Position numbers and translations under genes: made by a program. Below are positions 15,467 through 24,928 of a stretch of 32,699 bases of DNA, one piece after another. Positions within the stretch are counted from its first letter, which is position 1; each line of letters opens with the position of its first letter. This stretch comes from an uncultured bacterium. Its GTDB lineage: Bacteria; Bacteroidota; Bacteroidia; Sphingobacteriales; Sphingobacteriaceae. The notes under the pieces are model-generated. The model was not told where the DNA came from and searched no databases. It saw only the letters and a program-made list of their open reading frames with translations. The stretch lies in assembly GCA_903838995.1 (NCBI GenBank), contig CAIMAP010000013.1, positions 1-32,699 on the forward strand, given 5' to 3'.

Positions 15467-15537
15467 AGGTCGAGAGCGGATTCGAACCGCTGTACAAGGT
15501 TTTGCAGACCTCTGCCTAGCCACTCGGCCACTCGACC
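15467..15537 (-). tRNA. tRNA-Cys (GCA)
   Basis: A 71-nt cloverleaf on the minus strand. Acceptor stem GGTCGAG/CTCGACC, D-arm GCCGAGTGGCTAGGC, anticodon loop CTGCAAA with anticodon GCA, T-arm GCGGTTCGAATCCGC, and discriminator U73 as expected for cysteine. CCA is not encoded. It lies 36 bp upstream of the 46-residue gene, in the same direction. Confidence 0.97.
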
Positions 15538-15606
15538 TTTTTTTAGCGTCTGCAAATGTAGTAAAATTATATTTGAACACAAGAATTTATCGGTTTTTTA
15601 AGCTAA

Positions 15607-16380
15607 TCAGCTATTAAACTGATTTCTTTTATACTCTGAGCAAATTACCGCGGTTGCTACTGCAACATTCAGACTTTCTGCCCCACCAAAGGCCGGAATG
15701 GTAATTGGGCTGGAAATAAAAGGTATCAAATTGGCAGAAATGCCCTGAGACTCACTGCCCATTAATATAAAGCCTCCTTTTTGCCAATGCTGCTGATATA
15801 TGTTTTCTCCTTTTAATAAAGCGCCATAAACGGGCAAATGGGCATAATTAGCAAATAAATCGGGTAAATGTTGGAAGCTAACTGTAACCCTTGCTATAGA
15901 ACCCATGGTAGCTTGTACCACCTTTGGATTATAGATTTCTACACAATTTTCGGAGCAAATAATGTTTTTAAAGCCAAACCAATCTGCTATTCTAATCATT
16001 GTACCTAAATTTCCAGGGTCTTTGATATCGTCTAGCACCAAAGTCATTTGATTGTCAAAATCAATCACATCAAGGTTTTCGGGTTTGTTTTTTGGCATTT
16101 TAACAATAGCCAAAACATCCGAAGCCGATTTAAGCAAAGATATTCTATCCATTTCTGCCTCAGAAACTAAGCCAATTTCTATATTTTTCGATACCTTTGA
16201 AAGCAAAGATGATAACCATTGCACTTTATTTTCGGTGCAGTAGATTTGGTCAATTGTAAACGCAGAATCGATGATTTCGGCTACCAATTTATCTCCTTCG
16301 ACTAAGAATAACTGGTATTCTTGTCGATATTTTTTTTGATGGATAGACTTTATAAAACTGATTTGTGCTTTTGAAATCAT
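15607..16380 (-). CDS. SpoU/TrmH-family RNA 2'-O-methyltransferase
   Basis: From the ATG at 16380 the protein has 257 residues; a TTG nine codons upstream is less likely. The N-terminal L30e-like substrate-binding domain (SKAQISFIKSIHQKKYRQEYQLFLVEG pattern) is followed by the SPOUT trefoil-knot domain with its three motifs: LDDIKDPGNLGTMIRIADWFG, FILMGSESQGIS, and IPAFGGAESLNVAVATAVICSEY. It transfers a methyl group from SAM to ribose 2'-OH in rRNA or tRNA; the exact target (TsnR/RlmB-like) cannot be told. It is arranged head to head with the TamL-like gene with no free DNA between the start codons. Confidence 0.93.
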   Translation of the reverse strand: MISKAQISFIKSIHQKKYRQEYQLFLVEGDKLVAEIIDSAFTIDQIYCTENKVQWLSSLLSKVSKNIEIGLVSEAEMDRISLLKSASDVLAIVKMPKNKPENLDVIDFDNQMTLVLDDIKDPGNLGTMIRIADWFGFKNIICSENCVEIYNPKVVQATMGSIARVTVSFQHLPDLFANYAHLPVYGALLKGENIYQQHWQKGGFILMGSESQGISANLIPFISSPITIPAFGGAESLNVAVATAVICSEYKRNQFNS

Positions 16381-18692
16381 TGAATAAAAATACTTTTCGA
16401 AATACAATTATACTCATTTCTATTGTTTTGTTAGCAAGTGGCTGCAGCAGTACGCGAAATTTTAACGAAGGACAAAGCTTATTAAAGAATTATCAAATTA
16501 AAGGGGTAGATGCTAGCTTAAAAGAGAAAATCACGCCTTTTATTCGTCAAAAACCAAATAAAAAGCTATTTGGCATTAGTAAAGTGAGCTTACACCTTCA
16601 CCAACTTTTAGATCGAAAAAAGCCCACAAAACTTAGTAATTGGATTATAAATAATTTAGCGGAGCCTCCTGTAATTTACGACAGTACACTTTCTCGTATT
16701 TCTGTTATTCAAATTCAACAATTATTAATGAACAATGGCTACTTTTTAGCAAAAGTAAAATATGAGGATACTACTAGGCGTAAAAAAACCAATGTTATTT
16801 ATACCATTGAACCAAATCAAGCGTACCACATTAGAAATATTCAATATACTATTAAAGACAGCATTGTAAAATCAATTTATTTTTACAAATTAAACGAATC
16901 AAATTTAAAAATCGGAATGCAATTCGATCAAGCGGCATTAGCCAACGAAAGAGATAGAATTACGAAAGATTTAAGAAATTTTGGCTATTATTATTTCAAT
17001 AGAGAATACATCCATTTCGATATTGATACCGCATTAAAATCGCAGCAATTAGATATCAATGTAATTATTGAAAATCCAGAAAATACCAGTAAACATGAGT
17101 CTTTCAAGCTCAAAAATATTGAAACAAACATTATTTCAGATAATGTAAATGACCGTTTATTAAGCGATACCATAGTATTAAATAATCTTAGATTCATTCA
17201 TACAAAAAATAAAATTCAAGCCAAAATTTTACGCAGGATGTTGTTTTTGGAACAAGGAAAAAAATTCAAGGAAGACGACCTCCTACTCACTTACAATCGC
17301 TTAGGAGATTTAGGCGTTTTTAAATATATTAATATTGATTTTGAAAAAGACAGCATCGATAGCACGCAATTAAATGCAAATATCCAATTAAGCTTAGCTA
17401 AAAAACAAAGCACCAATACCGAATTAGAAGGGTATGTCGCTTCCGAAAATGTGGGTACCTCTGCCAATTTTATTTATAGTAATCGAAATATTTTTAAAGG
17501 TGCCGAAGTATTTGAATTTAAAATAAGAGCCGGTATAGAAACCCAAGCCTTTGTAGATGCAAACCAATCAAGCATTCCAGTATTCAATAGCCGCGAAACC
17601 AATACCTCGGCAAGTTTAACTTTCCCAGGTTTTATTTTCTTTCGAGACAAACCAACCTATGTACTTTTTTCAAATCCAAAATCACGCATTGGCTTAAACT
17701 ACATCAGCGAAAACAGACCAGAATATAGCAGAAGAACTTTAAACAGCAGTTTTAGTTACGAGTGGAAACAAAACAACTATGTCAGTCATTCTTTTGCACC
17801 AATGACCATTAATTTTGTCAACTCCTTTTTATCTTCAGAAGCTACTAACTTATTAGATAGCTTAAATAATATTTATTTAAGAGAAAGTTTTGAGCCGCAT
17901 ATTACCCTAGGAATGCGCTATTCATTAGTAATCAGCAATCAACAACTCAATCAATTCAAAAAAAATTATTACTATATTAAATTCAACCTGGAAGTAATGG
18001 GTACGGGTTTATATGCCGCAAGTAAATTGCTAAATGAGCAAAAAAATAATTTCAACCAATACGAATTTTTCAATCTCCCCTATTATAATTTTACCCGACC
18101 AGAAATTGACGCAAGGTATTTTAGCAGTTTTGGAACAAGAAGTCAAATCGTTTATCGTTTTAATACAGGCGTAGGTTTTGCTTATTGGAATTCAAAAGTA
18201 ATGCCTTTCGAAAGACAGTTTTTTACTGGAGGAGCAAACAGTATTAGGGCATTTAGGGCTAGGTCTGTTGGGCCCGGTGGCTACAGAAACATCGACCTAT
18301 CTTCTTTGAATTTAGACCAAACAGGTAATTTTAAAATCGAAGGAAATATAGAATACCGATTCGATATTTTAGAAAGATTTATTGGCGCAAAATTAAAAGG
18401 TGCTAGTTTTATAGACTTTGGAAATGTTTGGGACATTCAAAAAAATGCAAACGAATTAGAAGGATTTAAAACGAGCACATTTTATAAAGAGCTAGCCATT
18501 GGTACAGGAGTTGGATTAAGACTAGACTATCGCTTCTTACTTTTCCGATTCGACCTAGGCTTAAAATTAAGAGACCCTCGATTCGAAAATGCCAATAGAT
18601 GGGTGATCCAACAATTCAATAATAATGACTGGAAAAATGCTAACAATTATAACTTCTATAATTTTAATTTTGGAATTGGTTATCCTTTCTAA
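16365..18692 (+). CDS. tamL: TamA-like outer membrane lipoprotein (TamL type), BamA/Omp85 superfamily
   Basis: About 770-775 residues. Possible starts are GTG 16365, TTG 16371 or TTG 16380; all place a signal peptide before lipobox LASGC (Cys27 from GTG, Cys22 from TTG 16380). POTRA-like segments follow (VIYTIEPNQAYHIRNIQY; FDQAALANERDRITKDLRNFGYY; GKKFKEDDLLLTYNRLGDLGVFKYI), then a C-terminal Omp85 beta-barrel with FFTGGANSIRAFRARSVGPGGY (the conserved GG..S.RG-like loop-6 region) and a terminal strand ending GIGYPF. Lipidated TamA homologues called TamL occur in Bacteroidota and work with TamB in envelope assembly; tamB is not in this window. The reading frame begins inside the methyltransferase gene. 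Confidence 0.88.
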   Translation: MLLKSLNKNTFRNTIILISIVLLASGCSSTRNFNEGQSLLKNYQIKGVDASLKEKITPFIRQKPNKKLFGISKVSLHLHQLLDRKKPTKLSNWIINNLAEPPVIYDSTLSRISVIQIQQLLMNNGYFLAKVKYEDTTRRKKTNVIYTIEPNQAYHIRNIQYTIKDSIVKSIYFYKLNESNLKIGMQFDQAALANERDRITKDLRNFGYYYFNREYIHFDIDTALKSQQLDINVIIENPENTSKHESFKLKNIETNIISDNVNDRLLSDTIVLNNLRFIHTKNKIQAKILRRMLFLEQGKKFKEDDLLLTYNRLGDLGVFKYINIDFEKDSIDSTQLNANIQLSLAKKQSTNTELEGYVASENVGTSANFIYSNRNIFKGAEVFEFKIRAGIETQAFVDANQSSIPVFNSRETNTSASLTFPGFIFFRDKPTYVLFSNPKSRIGLNYISENRPEYSRRTLNSSFSYEWKQNNYVSHSFAPMTINFVNSFLSSEATNLLDSLNNIYLRESFEPHITLGMRYSLVISNQQLNQFKKNYYYIKFNLEVMGTGLYAASKLLNEQKNNFNQYEFFNLPYYNFTRPEIDARYFSSFGTRSQIVYRFNTGVGFAYWNSKVMPFERQFFTGGANSIRAFRARSVGPGGYRNIDLSSLNLDQTGNFKIEGNIEYRFDILERFIGAKLKGASFIDFGNVWDIQKNANELEGFKTSTFYKELAIGTGVGLRLDYRFLLFRFDLGLKLRDPRFENANRWVIQQFNNNDWKNANNYNFYNFNFGIGYPF

Positions 18693-18698
18693 AATGCT

Positions 18699-19238
18699 TT
18701 AAAATATAGAATGATAGGCCGAGCTCATTAAATTAATAAAGGCCGAAAAATCGATTCCCTGTGTCACAAAAAATAACACAAAAAAGAGTATCAATAAAAC
18801 CATCAATATTCTTTTAATAATTAAAGCAATCACCACAATAGCAATGGGAATTACAAGGAGTAACCACAAAGGAATAGGAATTACAAAGCCTGCTAGAATA
18901 TAATATAAATGATATTTAGCCGTGTTTACTGTTTCGTGTTTAATAAATAACACATTGCTTTTCATATCTTCTGGTAAAGCAGCAGCACCATTTTTAAAAT
19001 CAATTTTTTCTACAAAACCATTTATCACAAACTCATATTTACCCTCAATGCTTTTATCAATATTGGCATCTTTTAATTCTGCAATAATTTTTAATTGCGT
19101 TTGACCATTATGGGTTAATCTAGTTAAACTAAAATCTTGAATTGGAAATAATTCTGATAAGTTGAAATAAACGGTTTGTTGCGCTTGCAACTGAATTGTT
19201 ATAAAAAAAGTAATCAGAAATAATAAAATAATACGCAT
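18699..19238 (-). CDS. Uncharacterised membrane protein with signal peptide
   Basis: From the ATG at 19238: 179 residues (a TTG nine codons upstream is less likely). The start MRIILLFLITFFITIQLQAQQ is a signal peptide. A soluble beta-type region (about 20-110) follows, then very hydrophobic segments covering roughly 112-165 (LYYILAGFVIPIPLWLLLV; IAIVVIALI; ILMVLLILFFVLFFV), probably two or three membrane helices. I do not recognise a family. It is divergent from the FG-GAP gene across only 29 bases and convergent with the TamL-like gene (6-bp gap). Confidence 0.72.
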   Translation of the reverse strand: MRIILLFLITFFITIQLQAQQTVYFNLSELFPIQDFSLTRLTHNGQTQLKIIAELKDANIDKSIEGKYEFVINGFVEKIDFKNGAAALPEDMKSNVLFIKHETVNTAKYHLYYILAGFVIPIPLWLLLVIPIAIVVIALIIKRILMVLLILFFVLFFVTQGIDFSAFINLMSSAYHSIF

Positions 19239-19267
19239 ATTTATATTGATTGATTGATTTGACAAAA

Positions 19268-21550
19268 ATGAAAAAAATATTGGGATTTTGCCTCATCCTT
19301 TTAAATCTTACCCTTTCGGGCAATGCGCAGCATATTTTAGATTTTAAGCCTTATGATACCCAAAAAGCGGCCATTGTTGTAATTGAGAACGGTAAAACGC
19401 TTAAAGCTCCTTTTGCCGGAGGGGTTGATGCTGCTCAATTTGCCAGTTGCGACCTCAACTTAGATGGCAAAAAAGATATCATTGTGCATGATCGAGAGGG
19501 TTCCAAACTTTCTTGTTTCCTTAATATTGGAGGACCAAACGAAATAAATTATCAATACGATATTCGATATAACAATCGATTCCCTGTAATTGGCGAATGG
19601 ATGTTGATGATGGATTATAATGGAGATGGTAAAGAAGATTTATTTTGTGATAGAAATGGTGGCATTGCTTGCTACCAAAATATTTCCACCGATTCTTCAG
19701 GTTTAAAGTTTAAGTTAATTATAGATCAAATTATATTCAGCACCGCGCAATTTACCATAGCCATTGGCGTACCATCGAACGATATACCAAGTATTGCAGA
19801 TGTTGACGGAGATGGTGACTTAGACATTTTAAGATTTGGAGCTGCAACTATTACACCAGGCGAACCGATTGAATGGTTTAAAAATTTAACGGTAGAAAAA
19901 ACAGGCGTGGCAGGTATTGATACATTTGTGATTTGGAAAAGATGTTGGGGTAGATTTATTGAAGACAATAATGGTTGTACCATTCTGCTAAATTATGCCG
20001 GCACGCCTTGTAGCACAGGCAACAAAGTAGAAGTGCAATTGAGCCTTTCTGAATACCAAGCAAATTTAAATTTAGCGAACAAAAGCAATAGACATGCGGG
20101 TTCTACCTGTTTAGTTTATGACTTTACAGGTGATGGCAAAAATGATGTTTTAATTGGGGATGCCGGTTGCAACCAAATGTATTTAGCCATTAATGGTAGC
20201 GATAATACCAATGCCATCATGAATCAAGTTGTTACTAACTTTCCGAGTAGCTTACCTATTAATTTTGCCACCTTTCCTGCTGCATTTTTAATGGATGTAA
20301 ATAACGATGGCTTGAAAGATTTAATTGCTTGCCCCAATACACCTAATGCTAGCGAGAACTTTCAAAATGTATACTTGTATTTGAATCGAGGAAATGCAAG
20401 TTTACCTTATTATGTTTATGATAATGCACGCTTTTTAGCAGAAGAACAAATAGACATTGGAGAAGGCGCTTGCCCTAGTTTTGTCGATTATAACCAAGAT
20501 GGTTTAATAGATATTATGATTGGTAGCACTGGTTATTACCAAAGTAACGGCAGCTATAAAAGTGGTCTTACATTATATAAAAATATTGGCACTAAAACAA
20601 TTCCAAAATATGAGTTACAAACCCGCGATTATGCTGGGTTTTCGAGTATTGGCATTCAAAAGTTTTCGCCGGTATTTTTTGATGCAGACGCAGATGGCGA
20701 CATCGATATGATCACAGGAAGTAGCGATGGTAATTTTTATTATTTTAATAATAGTGCGGGTGCAGGTCAAATATTCAATTTAAATTATATTCCAAATACC
20801 TTTAGCAATTTAGATATTGGAAATAACTCCAGCCCTACTGCTTACGACCTCGATAAAGATGGCATACAAGATTTAATTTCTGGAGAAAATTTTTACAATA
20901 TTAATTTTCTTAAAGGGCAGTCAAATAGCCAACCTGCTTATGTTTTAGCCACCGATTCGCTTTATAAAATAAACCTAGGTAACATGTTTAATTATCCAAG
21001 TGGTAGAGCTTCGGTTGCAATCAAAAAGTTATTTACAAATGACCGAGATCGATTTATGTTTAGCGATGCGAATGGTTATGTTTACTGTTTAGATAGTTTA
21101 TACACCGACCCCAATCAATCAAATGTAAAAATTACGAATTTGGTAGATTTGATGCAAGGTGTTTATTCCTATTCAAACGGCGGTTTTAAAATTGATTTAG
21201 CAGATATAGATGACGATGGTAAAGCGGAATTAATTGCCGGTACCCCAAGAGGTGGTGTGGCCATTTATTGGAATGCTAGTTCGGCGCCAGTTGGATTAAA
21301 TCAAATCAGAAACAACACCTTAATCTCATACCCAAACCCATGTGAATCAATATTTTACATTGAAATTCCTTGGAATGAAAAATTAAATTTATTGAGGGTA
21401 ACCGACTTAATGGGCATTAAAAAAGATATTCCATTTAGCCTGCAAAACAATCAAATTAAACTAGAAAGTAGTAGCTTAGTACCTGGTTTTTATGTAGTAG
21501 ATATACAAACAAATCAACACCGTTACAGTTCCAAGTTTATCAAAAAATAA
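19268..21550 (+). CDS. FG-GAP/VCBS-repeat secreted protein with T9SS sorting domain, copy 1
   Basis: A 760-residue protein from the ATG at 19268 (a TTG six codons upstream is unlikely). Signal peptide MKKILGFCLILLNLTLSGNAQ. The body contains about nine calcium-loop motifs of FG-GAP/VCBS type (DLNLDGKKD, DYNGDGKED, DVDGDGDLD, DFTGDGKND, DVNNDGLKD, DYNQDGLID, DADADGDID, DLDKDGIQD, DIDDDGKAE), suggesting a seven-bladed integrin-alpha-like propeller plus extra repeats. The C-terminal ~75 residues (SYPNPCESIFYI ... PGFYVVDI) are a T9SS type A sorting domain, so the product is expected on the cell surface or secreted. Its tandem paralogue starts directly after its stop codon. Role (adhesion or polymer binding) is inference. 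Confidence 0.92.
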   Translation: MKKILGFCLILLNLTLSGNAQHILDFKPYDTQKAAIVVIENGKTLKAPFAGGVDAAQFASCDLNLDGKKDIIVHDREGSKLSCFLNIGGPNEINYQYDIRYNNRFPVIGEWMLMMDYNGDGKEDLFCDRNGGIACYQNISTDSSGLKFKLIIDQIIFSTAQFTIAIGVPSNDIPSIADVDGDGDLDILRFGAATITPGEPIEWFKNLTVEKTGVAGIDTFVIWKRCWGRFIEDNNGCTILLNYAGTPCSTGNKVEVQLSLSEYQANLNLANKSNRHAGSTCLVYDFTGDGKNDVLIGDAGCNQMYLAINGSDNTNAIMNQVVTNFPSSLPINFATFPAAFLMDVNNDGLKDLIACPNTPNASENFQNVYLYLNRGNASLPYYVYDNARFLAEEQIDIGEGACPSFVDYNQDGLIDIMIGSTGYYQSNGSYKSGLTLYKNIGTKTIPKYELQTRDYAGFSSIGIQKFSPVFFDADADGDIDMITGSSDGNFYYFNNSAGAGQIFNLNYIPNTFSNLDIGNNSSPTAYDLDKDGIQDLISGENFYNINFLKGQSNSQPAYVLATDSLYKINLGNMFNYPSGRASVAIKKLFTNDRDRFMFSDANGYVYCLDSLYTDPNQSNVKITNLVDLMQGVYSYSNGGFKIDLADIDDDGKAELIAGTPRGGVAIYWNASSAPVGLNQIRNNTLISYPNPCESIFYIEIPWNEKLNLLRVTDLMGIKKDIPFSLQNNQIKLESSSLVPGFYVVDIQTNQHRYSSKFIKK

Positions 21551-23839
21551 ATGAAAAAAATATTATTAATTGCGTGTTGTTTTTTAGTTGACATCGCCTT
21601 AGCACAAAATTTCACAGGAGGTTTTATCCCCTACCCAAATACCATTCCAGTAAATCAAAACAATAAAAATATTAGTTTGCCATTTGGTGGAGGCTTTGAT
21701 GTAACGCAGTTTTCGGCTTGTGACTTAGATTTTGATGGCAAAAAAGATATCGTCATTTTTGATCGAGAAGGCGGCAAAATTACTTGCTACCTTAATAAAG
21801 GAAATACCGGACAAATTGCTTATGAATATGCGCCACAATACGCCGCTAAATTTCCTAAAAAACTAACGGAATGGATGTTATTAGTCGATTATAATGGCGA
21901 TGGCAAAGAAGATATTTTTACAGCCATTCCTGGCGGTGTAAAAATTTATAAAAATACTTCAACTACCTTAAATGGTATTTCCTTTAGTTTAGTCAATGGA
22001 GATGTACAAGCCGACTTTGGCTCTTTTATAACAAGGCTATATAGCGGCCCTGCAGACATTCCAGCGATTATAGATGCAGACGATGATGGTGATATAGATA
22101 TACTTAGTATGGAGCTAGGAATCGATACCGCAGGCGACGGCATTTATATGTATAAAAACATGTCGATGGAAACCTATGGTAACAAAGATTCTGTCAATAA
22201 TTTTATCGTTCATAAAAGATGTTGGGGAAGGTTTAGAGAATCTTACCAAAATTGCAATGTATCATTACAATACCAAAGTGGTCCTTGTGCTACTGGCAAT
22301 CGTTACATACCTGAATATACAAAATCTGAATTTGAAAATTTAGTTGCCAAAAAATTAACAAGTGGCAAACATTCGGGCTCTACTTTATTGGTTTTTGATT
22401 CGAATGGCGATGGTAAAAAAGATGTTTTAATCGGTGATATTGGATGTAATAATATGTACCTGTTAGAAAATACCGAAAACAATACCAACCCTATATTTAC
22501 AGCATTTTACAGGTTTTATCCAACTATAGATCCAATTTTAGTGGAGAGTTTTCCGGCGGCATTTTTTATTGATGTAAATAACGATAATAAACGAGATTTA
22601 ATTGCCGCGCCTAATACAACAGGCAATGCAGACAATTTTGAAAATTGTAAATTGTATTTGAACATGGGAACAGATTCGGCACCAGATTTTGTACTGAGCA
22701 CCAATGCATTTTTAGAAGAAGAAATGATTGAAGTGGGCGAAGGTTCACATCCGGTATTTGTTGATTTCGACCAACATGGACTCATGGATTTTGTTGTGAG
22801 TACCACCGGTTATTTTCATTCAAATGGTACTTATAAATCTGGATTAACTGCGTATAAAAATGTGGGAAGCCCTACTATCCCTGCATTTGAGCTCGTTAGT
22901 AGAGACCTGTGGTCATTATCAAATTTTAATATCTCCAACATGGTTCCAACTTTTGGAGATGTAGATTTAGACGGTGATATAGATATGATAACGGGCGCTA
23001 ATGATGGCACCTTTTATTATTTCGAAAATACGGCAGGTGCTAGTAATCCATTTCAATTTAATTTTAAATCTAATTATTTGACTGGTTTAGATGTTGGCAA
23101 TTTATCTACCCCATTTTTAAATACAAGCTTGAGTATGAGTCCAAACTCAAGACTAGCAATGATTTCGGGCGAAAGATTTGACAATATTAATTATTGGCAG
23201 GATACTTCAAATACGGCAGAACCTAAATTTAAATTAAAGTCCGACTCTTTATTTAAAATTAATATGAGAGCCGTTTCGGGTTTTCCAAGTGGAAGAACCA
23301 CCGCAATTATTCAAAAATTATTTAACAGCGACCAAGAACGATTAGTGGTATCAAATGCCAATGGGAAAGTTTATATTTTCAACCATATCGATAAATTAAT
23401 GTTATCTGTTGGTCCTGCAGTAATAGATTCTATCGATTTAATGCAAGGCCAATATACTTTAAGCAATGGAGGGTTTGGTATTACCATGGCAGATATTGAC
23501 GGAGACAACAAGCCAGAGCTTTTGGCAGGCAATCCTCAGGGCGGTTTAGTTTTGTTTAAAAATCAAATTACGCCCTATGGCATTAAACAAACACAACTTA
23601 GCCAATCGACTGTTAAATGTTACCCCAATCCTACTAGCCATCTGCTGCAGTTACAAAGTATAACAAACAATAAAATAAAGGCTTGTACCTTGATGAATCA
23701 ATTAGGTCAATCAATCATCCAACAAAACATAGATGCGATTGCTGGCGAATTGAATGTAAGTGCAATTCCTAATGGCGTTTATATTTTAAAAATAGCAACA
23801 ACCGATGGTATTCAATTTGAAAAAATAATAAAGCAGTAA
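21551..23839 (+). CDS. FG-GAP/VCBS-repeat secreted protein with T9SS sorting domain, copy 2
   Basis: A 762-residue tandem paralogue of the preceding gene, beginning at the very next base after its stop. Signal peptide MKKILLIACCFLVDIALAQN. The order of repeats is conserved (DLDFDGKKD, DYNGDGKED, DADDDGDID, DSNGDGKKD, DVNNDNKRD, DFDQHGLMD, DVDLDGDID, DIDGDNKPE); two loops are degenerate compared with copy 1 (DVNNDNKRD lacks the loop glycine, DFDQHGLMD has His for Asp). Both copies share KRCWGRF and the Cys-containing segment GPCATGN / GTPCSTGN. The C-terminus (CYPNPTSHLLQL ... NGVYILKI) is a T9SS type A domain. It is convergent with the MbnH-like gene with a one-base gap and no terminator that I can see. 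Confidence 0.92.
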   Translation: MKKILLIACCFLVDIALAQNFTGGFIPYPNTIPVNQNNKNISLPFGGGFDVTQFSACDLDFDGKKDIVIFDREGGKITCYLNKGNTGQIAYEYAPQYAAKFPKKLTEWMLLVDYNGDGKEDIFTAIPGGVKIYKNTSTTLNGISFSLVNGDVQADFGSFITRLYSGPADIPAIIDADDDGDIDILSMELGIDTAGDGIYMYKNMSMETYGNKDSVNNFIVHKRCWGRFRESYQNCNVSLQYQSGPCATGNRYIPEYTKSEFENLVAKKLTSGKHSGSTLLVFDSNGDGKKDVLIGDIGCNNMYLLENTENNTNPIFTAFYRFYPTIDPILVESFPAAFFIDVNNDNKRDLIAAPNTTGNADNFENCKLYLNMGTDSAPDFVLSTNAFLEEEMIEVGEGSHPVFVDFDQHGLMDFVVSTTGYFHSNGTYKSGLTAYKNVGSPTIPAFELVSRDLWSLSNFNISNMVPTFGDVDLDGDIDMITGANDGTFYYFENTAGASNPFQFNFKSNYLTGLDVGNLSTPFLNTSLSMSPNSRLAMISGERFDNINYWQDTSNTAEPKFKLKSDSLFKINMRAVSGFPSGRTTAIIQKLFNSDQERLVVSNANGKVYIFNHIDKLMLSVGPAVIDSIDLMQGQYTLSNGGFGITMADIDGDNKPELLAGNPQGGLVLFKNQITPYGIKQTQLSQSTVKCYPNPTSHLLQLQSITNNKIKACTLMNQLGQSIIQQNIDAIAGELNVSAIPNGVYILKIATTDGIQFEKIIKQ

Positions 23840-23840
23840 A

Positions 23841-24926
23841 TTATTTTTTGAAAGGATTTTGATAGGCAGGATTGTGTGTAAAAGCAGTATCTGTTAATGT
23901 TTTTAAGAACGCAATAACTTGTTGTTTTTCGGTGCTTGTTAAACCTAAACCACCATACTGCTCAAGCCTTTCGGGCGATTTAGTAAAATTAATATCTAAA
24001 TTGGCATTTTGCTTAATTCCCGAACTATAAAAATCCATTACATCGGCCAAAGTTGCCAAACGACCATCGTGCATATAAGGCCCTGTCAATTCAATATTAC
24101 GCAAGGTAGGCACCTTAAACTTTCCATTGTCTGTTGCTTTTTTAGTAACAAATGATAATCCTTTTCCAATCATTTCTTGATCAGTAAGCAAACCATTATT
24201 TCTGAAAATAGTATCTAAATTATGGGCAAGCAAAGTGCCATTTGCTCCATGACAATGAAAACATTGGCCTCTTTCGGTAAAGAAAATTCTAAAGCCTGCA
24301 TATTCTTCTGCTGTGAATGCCCGCTCTTGTATTTCGTAAAACTTGTCGTAAGTAGATTGGTTCGAAACAATAATTCTTTCAAATTGTGAAATGGCTTTGG
24401 CAATCATTTCTGGCGTTACCGTTGCGCTGCCAAATGCTTGTTTAAATAGCGGTGCATATCTTTTAGAACGACTTAATTTTGTAGCCACATTTTCGCTGGT
24501 TTCGTGCATTTCTAATGGGTTGTTTATTGGGCCCAATGCTTGCTCCTCCAAGCTTCCTGCACGTCCGTTCCAAAAGAATTTTCTCTGCCAAGCTAAGTTA
24601 ATTATTGCCATTGCATTAACATCACCTGTAGCACCTGCAACTCCTACACTGTATTTTTTATTTTCAGCAAATGAACTCGATATGTTATGACAACTTGCAC
24701 AACTAATGGTACTGTCACTTGATAAAATTGGATCGTAAAATAACATTCTACCCAAACTAACACCAGACTTAGTCAAAGGGTTGTTTGTTGGTGAAATTAA
24801 TTGAGGAAAATAAGGAGGTGCTTTAAAATCATAAGTGTCGTCTGGCGCTGCAGTATGCTCTACACATGCCTGCATAATTAGCACAGCCGATAATAACAAT
24901 ATTCCAATTACAGCAAACTTTTTCAT
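23841..24926 (-). CDS. Dihaem cytochrome c peroxidase, MauG/MbnH-like lipoprotein
   Basis: A 361-residue protein with an export signal ending in a probable lipobox (MQAC, Cys21). Two covalent haem c sites: C76-AS-C79-H80 and C222-FH-C225-H226. It also shows FWNGRAGSLEEQALGPINNPLEM, TERGQCFHCHG, PTLRNIELTGPYMHDGRLATL (285-286 Met-His) and the C-terminal IAFLKTL of the bacterial dihaem peroxidase/MauG superfamily. It sits 2 bp behind an MbnP-like gene. In methanobactin systems the MauG relative MbnH oxidises a tryptophan of MbnP to kynurenine; here the pairing suggests protein modification or copper-linked chemistry instead of simple H2O2 removal. No methanobactin precursor or biosynthesis genes are present. 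Confidence 0.9.
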   Translation of the reverse strand: MKKFAVIGILLLSAVLIMQACVEHTAAPDDTYDFKAPPYFPQLISPTNNPLTKSGVSLGRMLFYDPILSSDSTISCASCHNISSSFAENKKYSVGVAGATGDVNAMAIINLAWQRKFFWNGRAGSLEEQALGPINNPLEMHETSENVATKLSRSKRYAPLFKQAFGSATVTPEMIAKAISQFERIIVSNQSTYDKFYEIQERAFTAEEYAGFRIFFTERGQCFHCHGANGTLLAHNLDTIFRNNGLLTDQEMIGKGLSFVTKKATDNGKFKVPTLRNIELTGPYMHDGRLATLADVMDFYSSGIKQNANLDINFTKSPERLEQYGGLGLTSTEKQQVIAFLKTLTDTAFTHNPAYQNPFKK

Positions 24927-24928
24927 CC

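Noticed and set aside
19246-19259. TTGA-type short tandem repeat (attgattgattgat) as a phase-variable tract
   Set aside because: It has only about three units, lies in a 29-bp divergent gap of AT-rich DNA, and does not sit in a reading frame.
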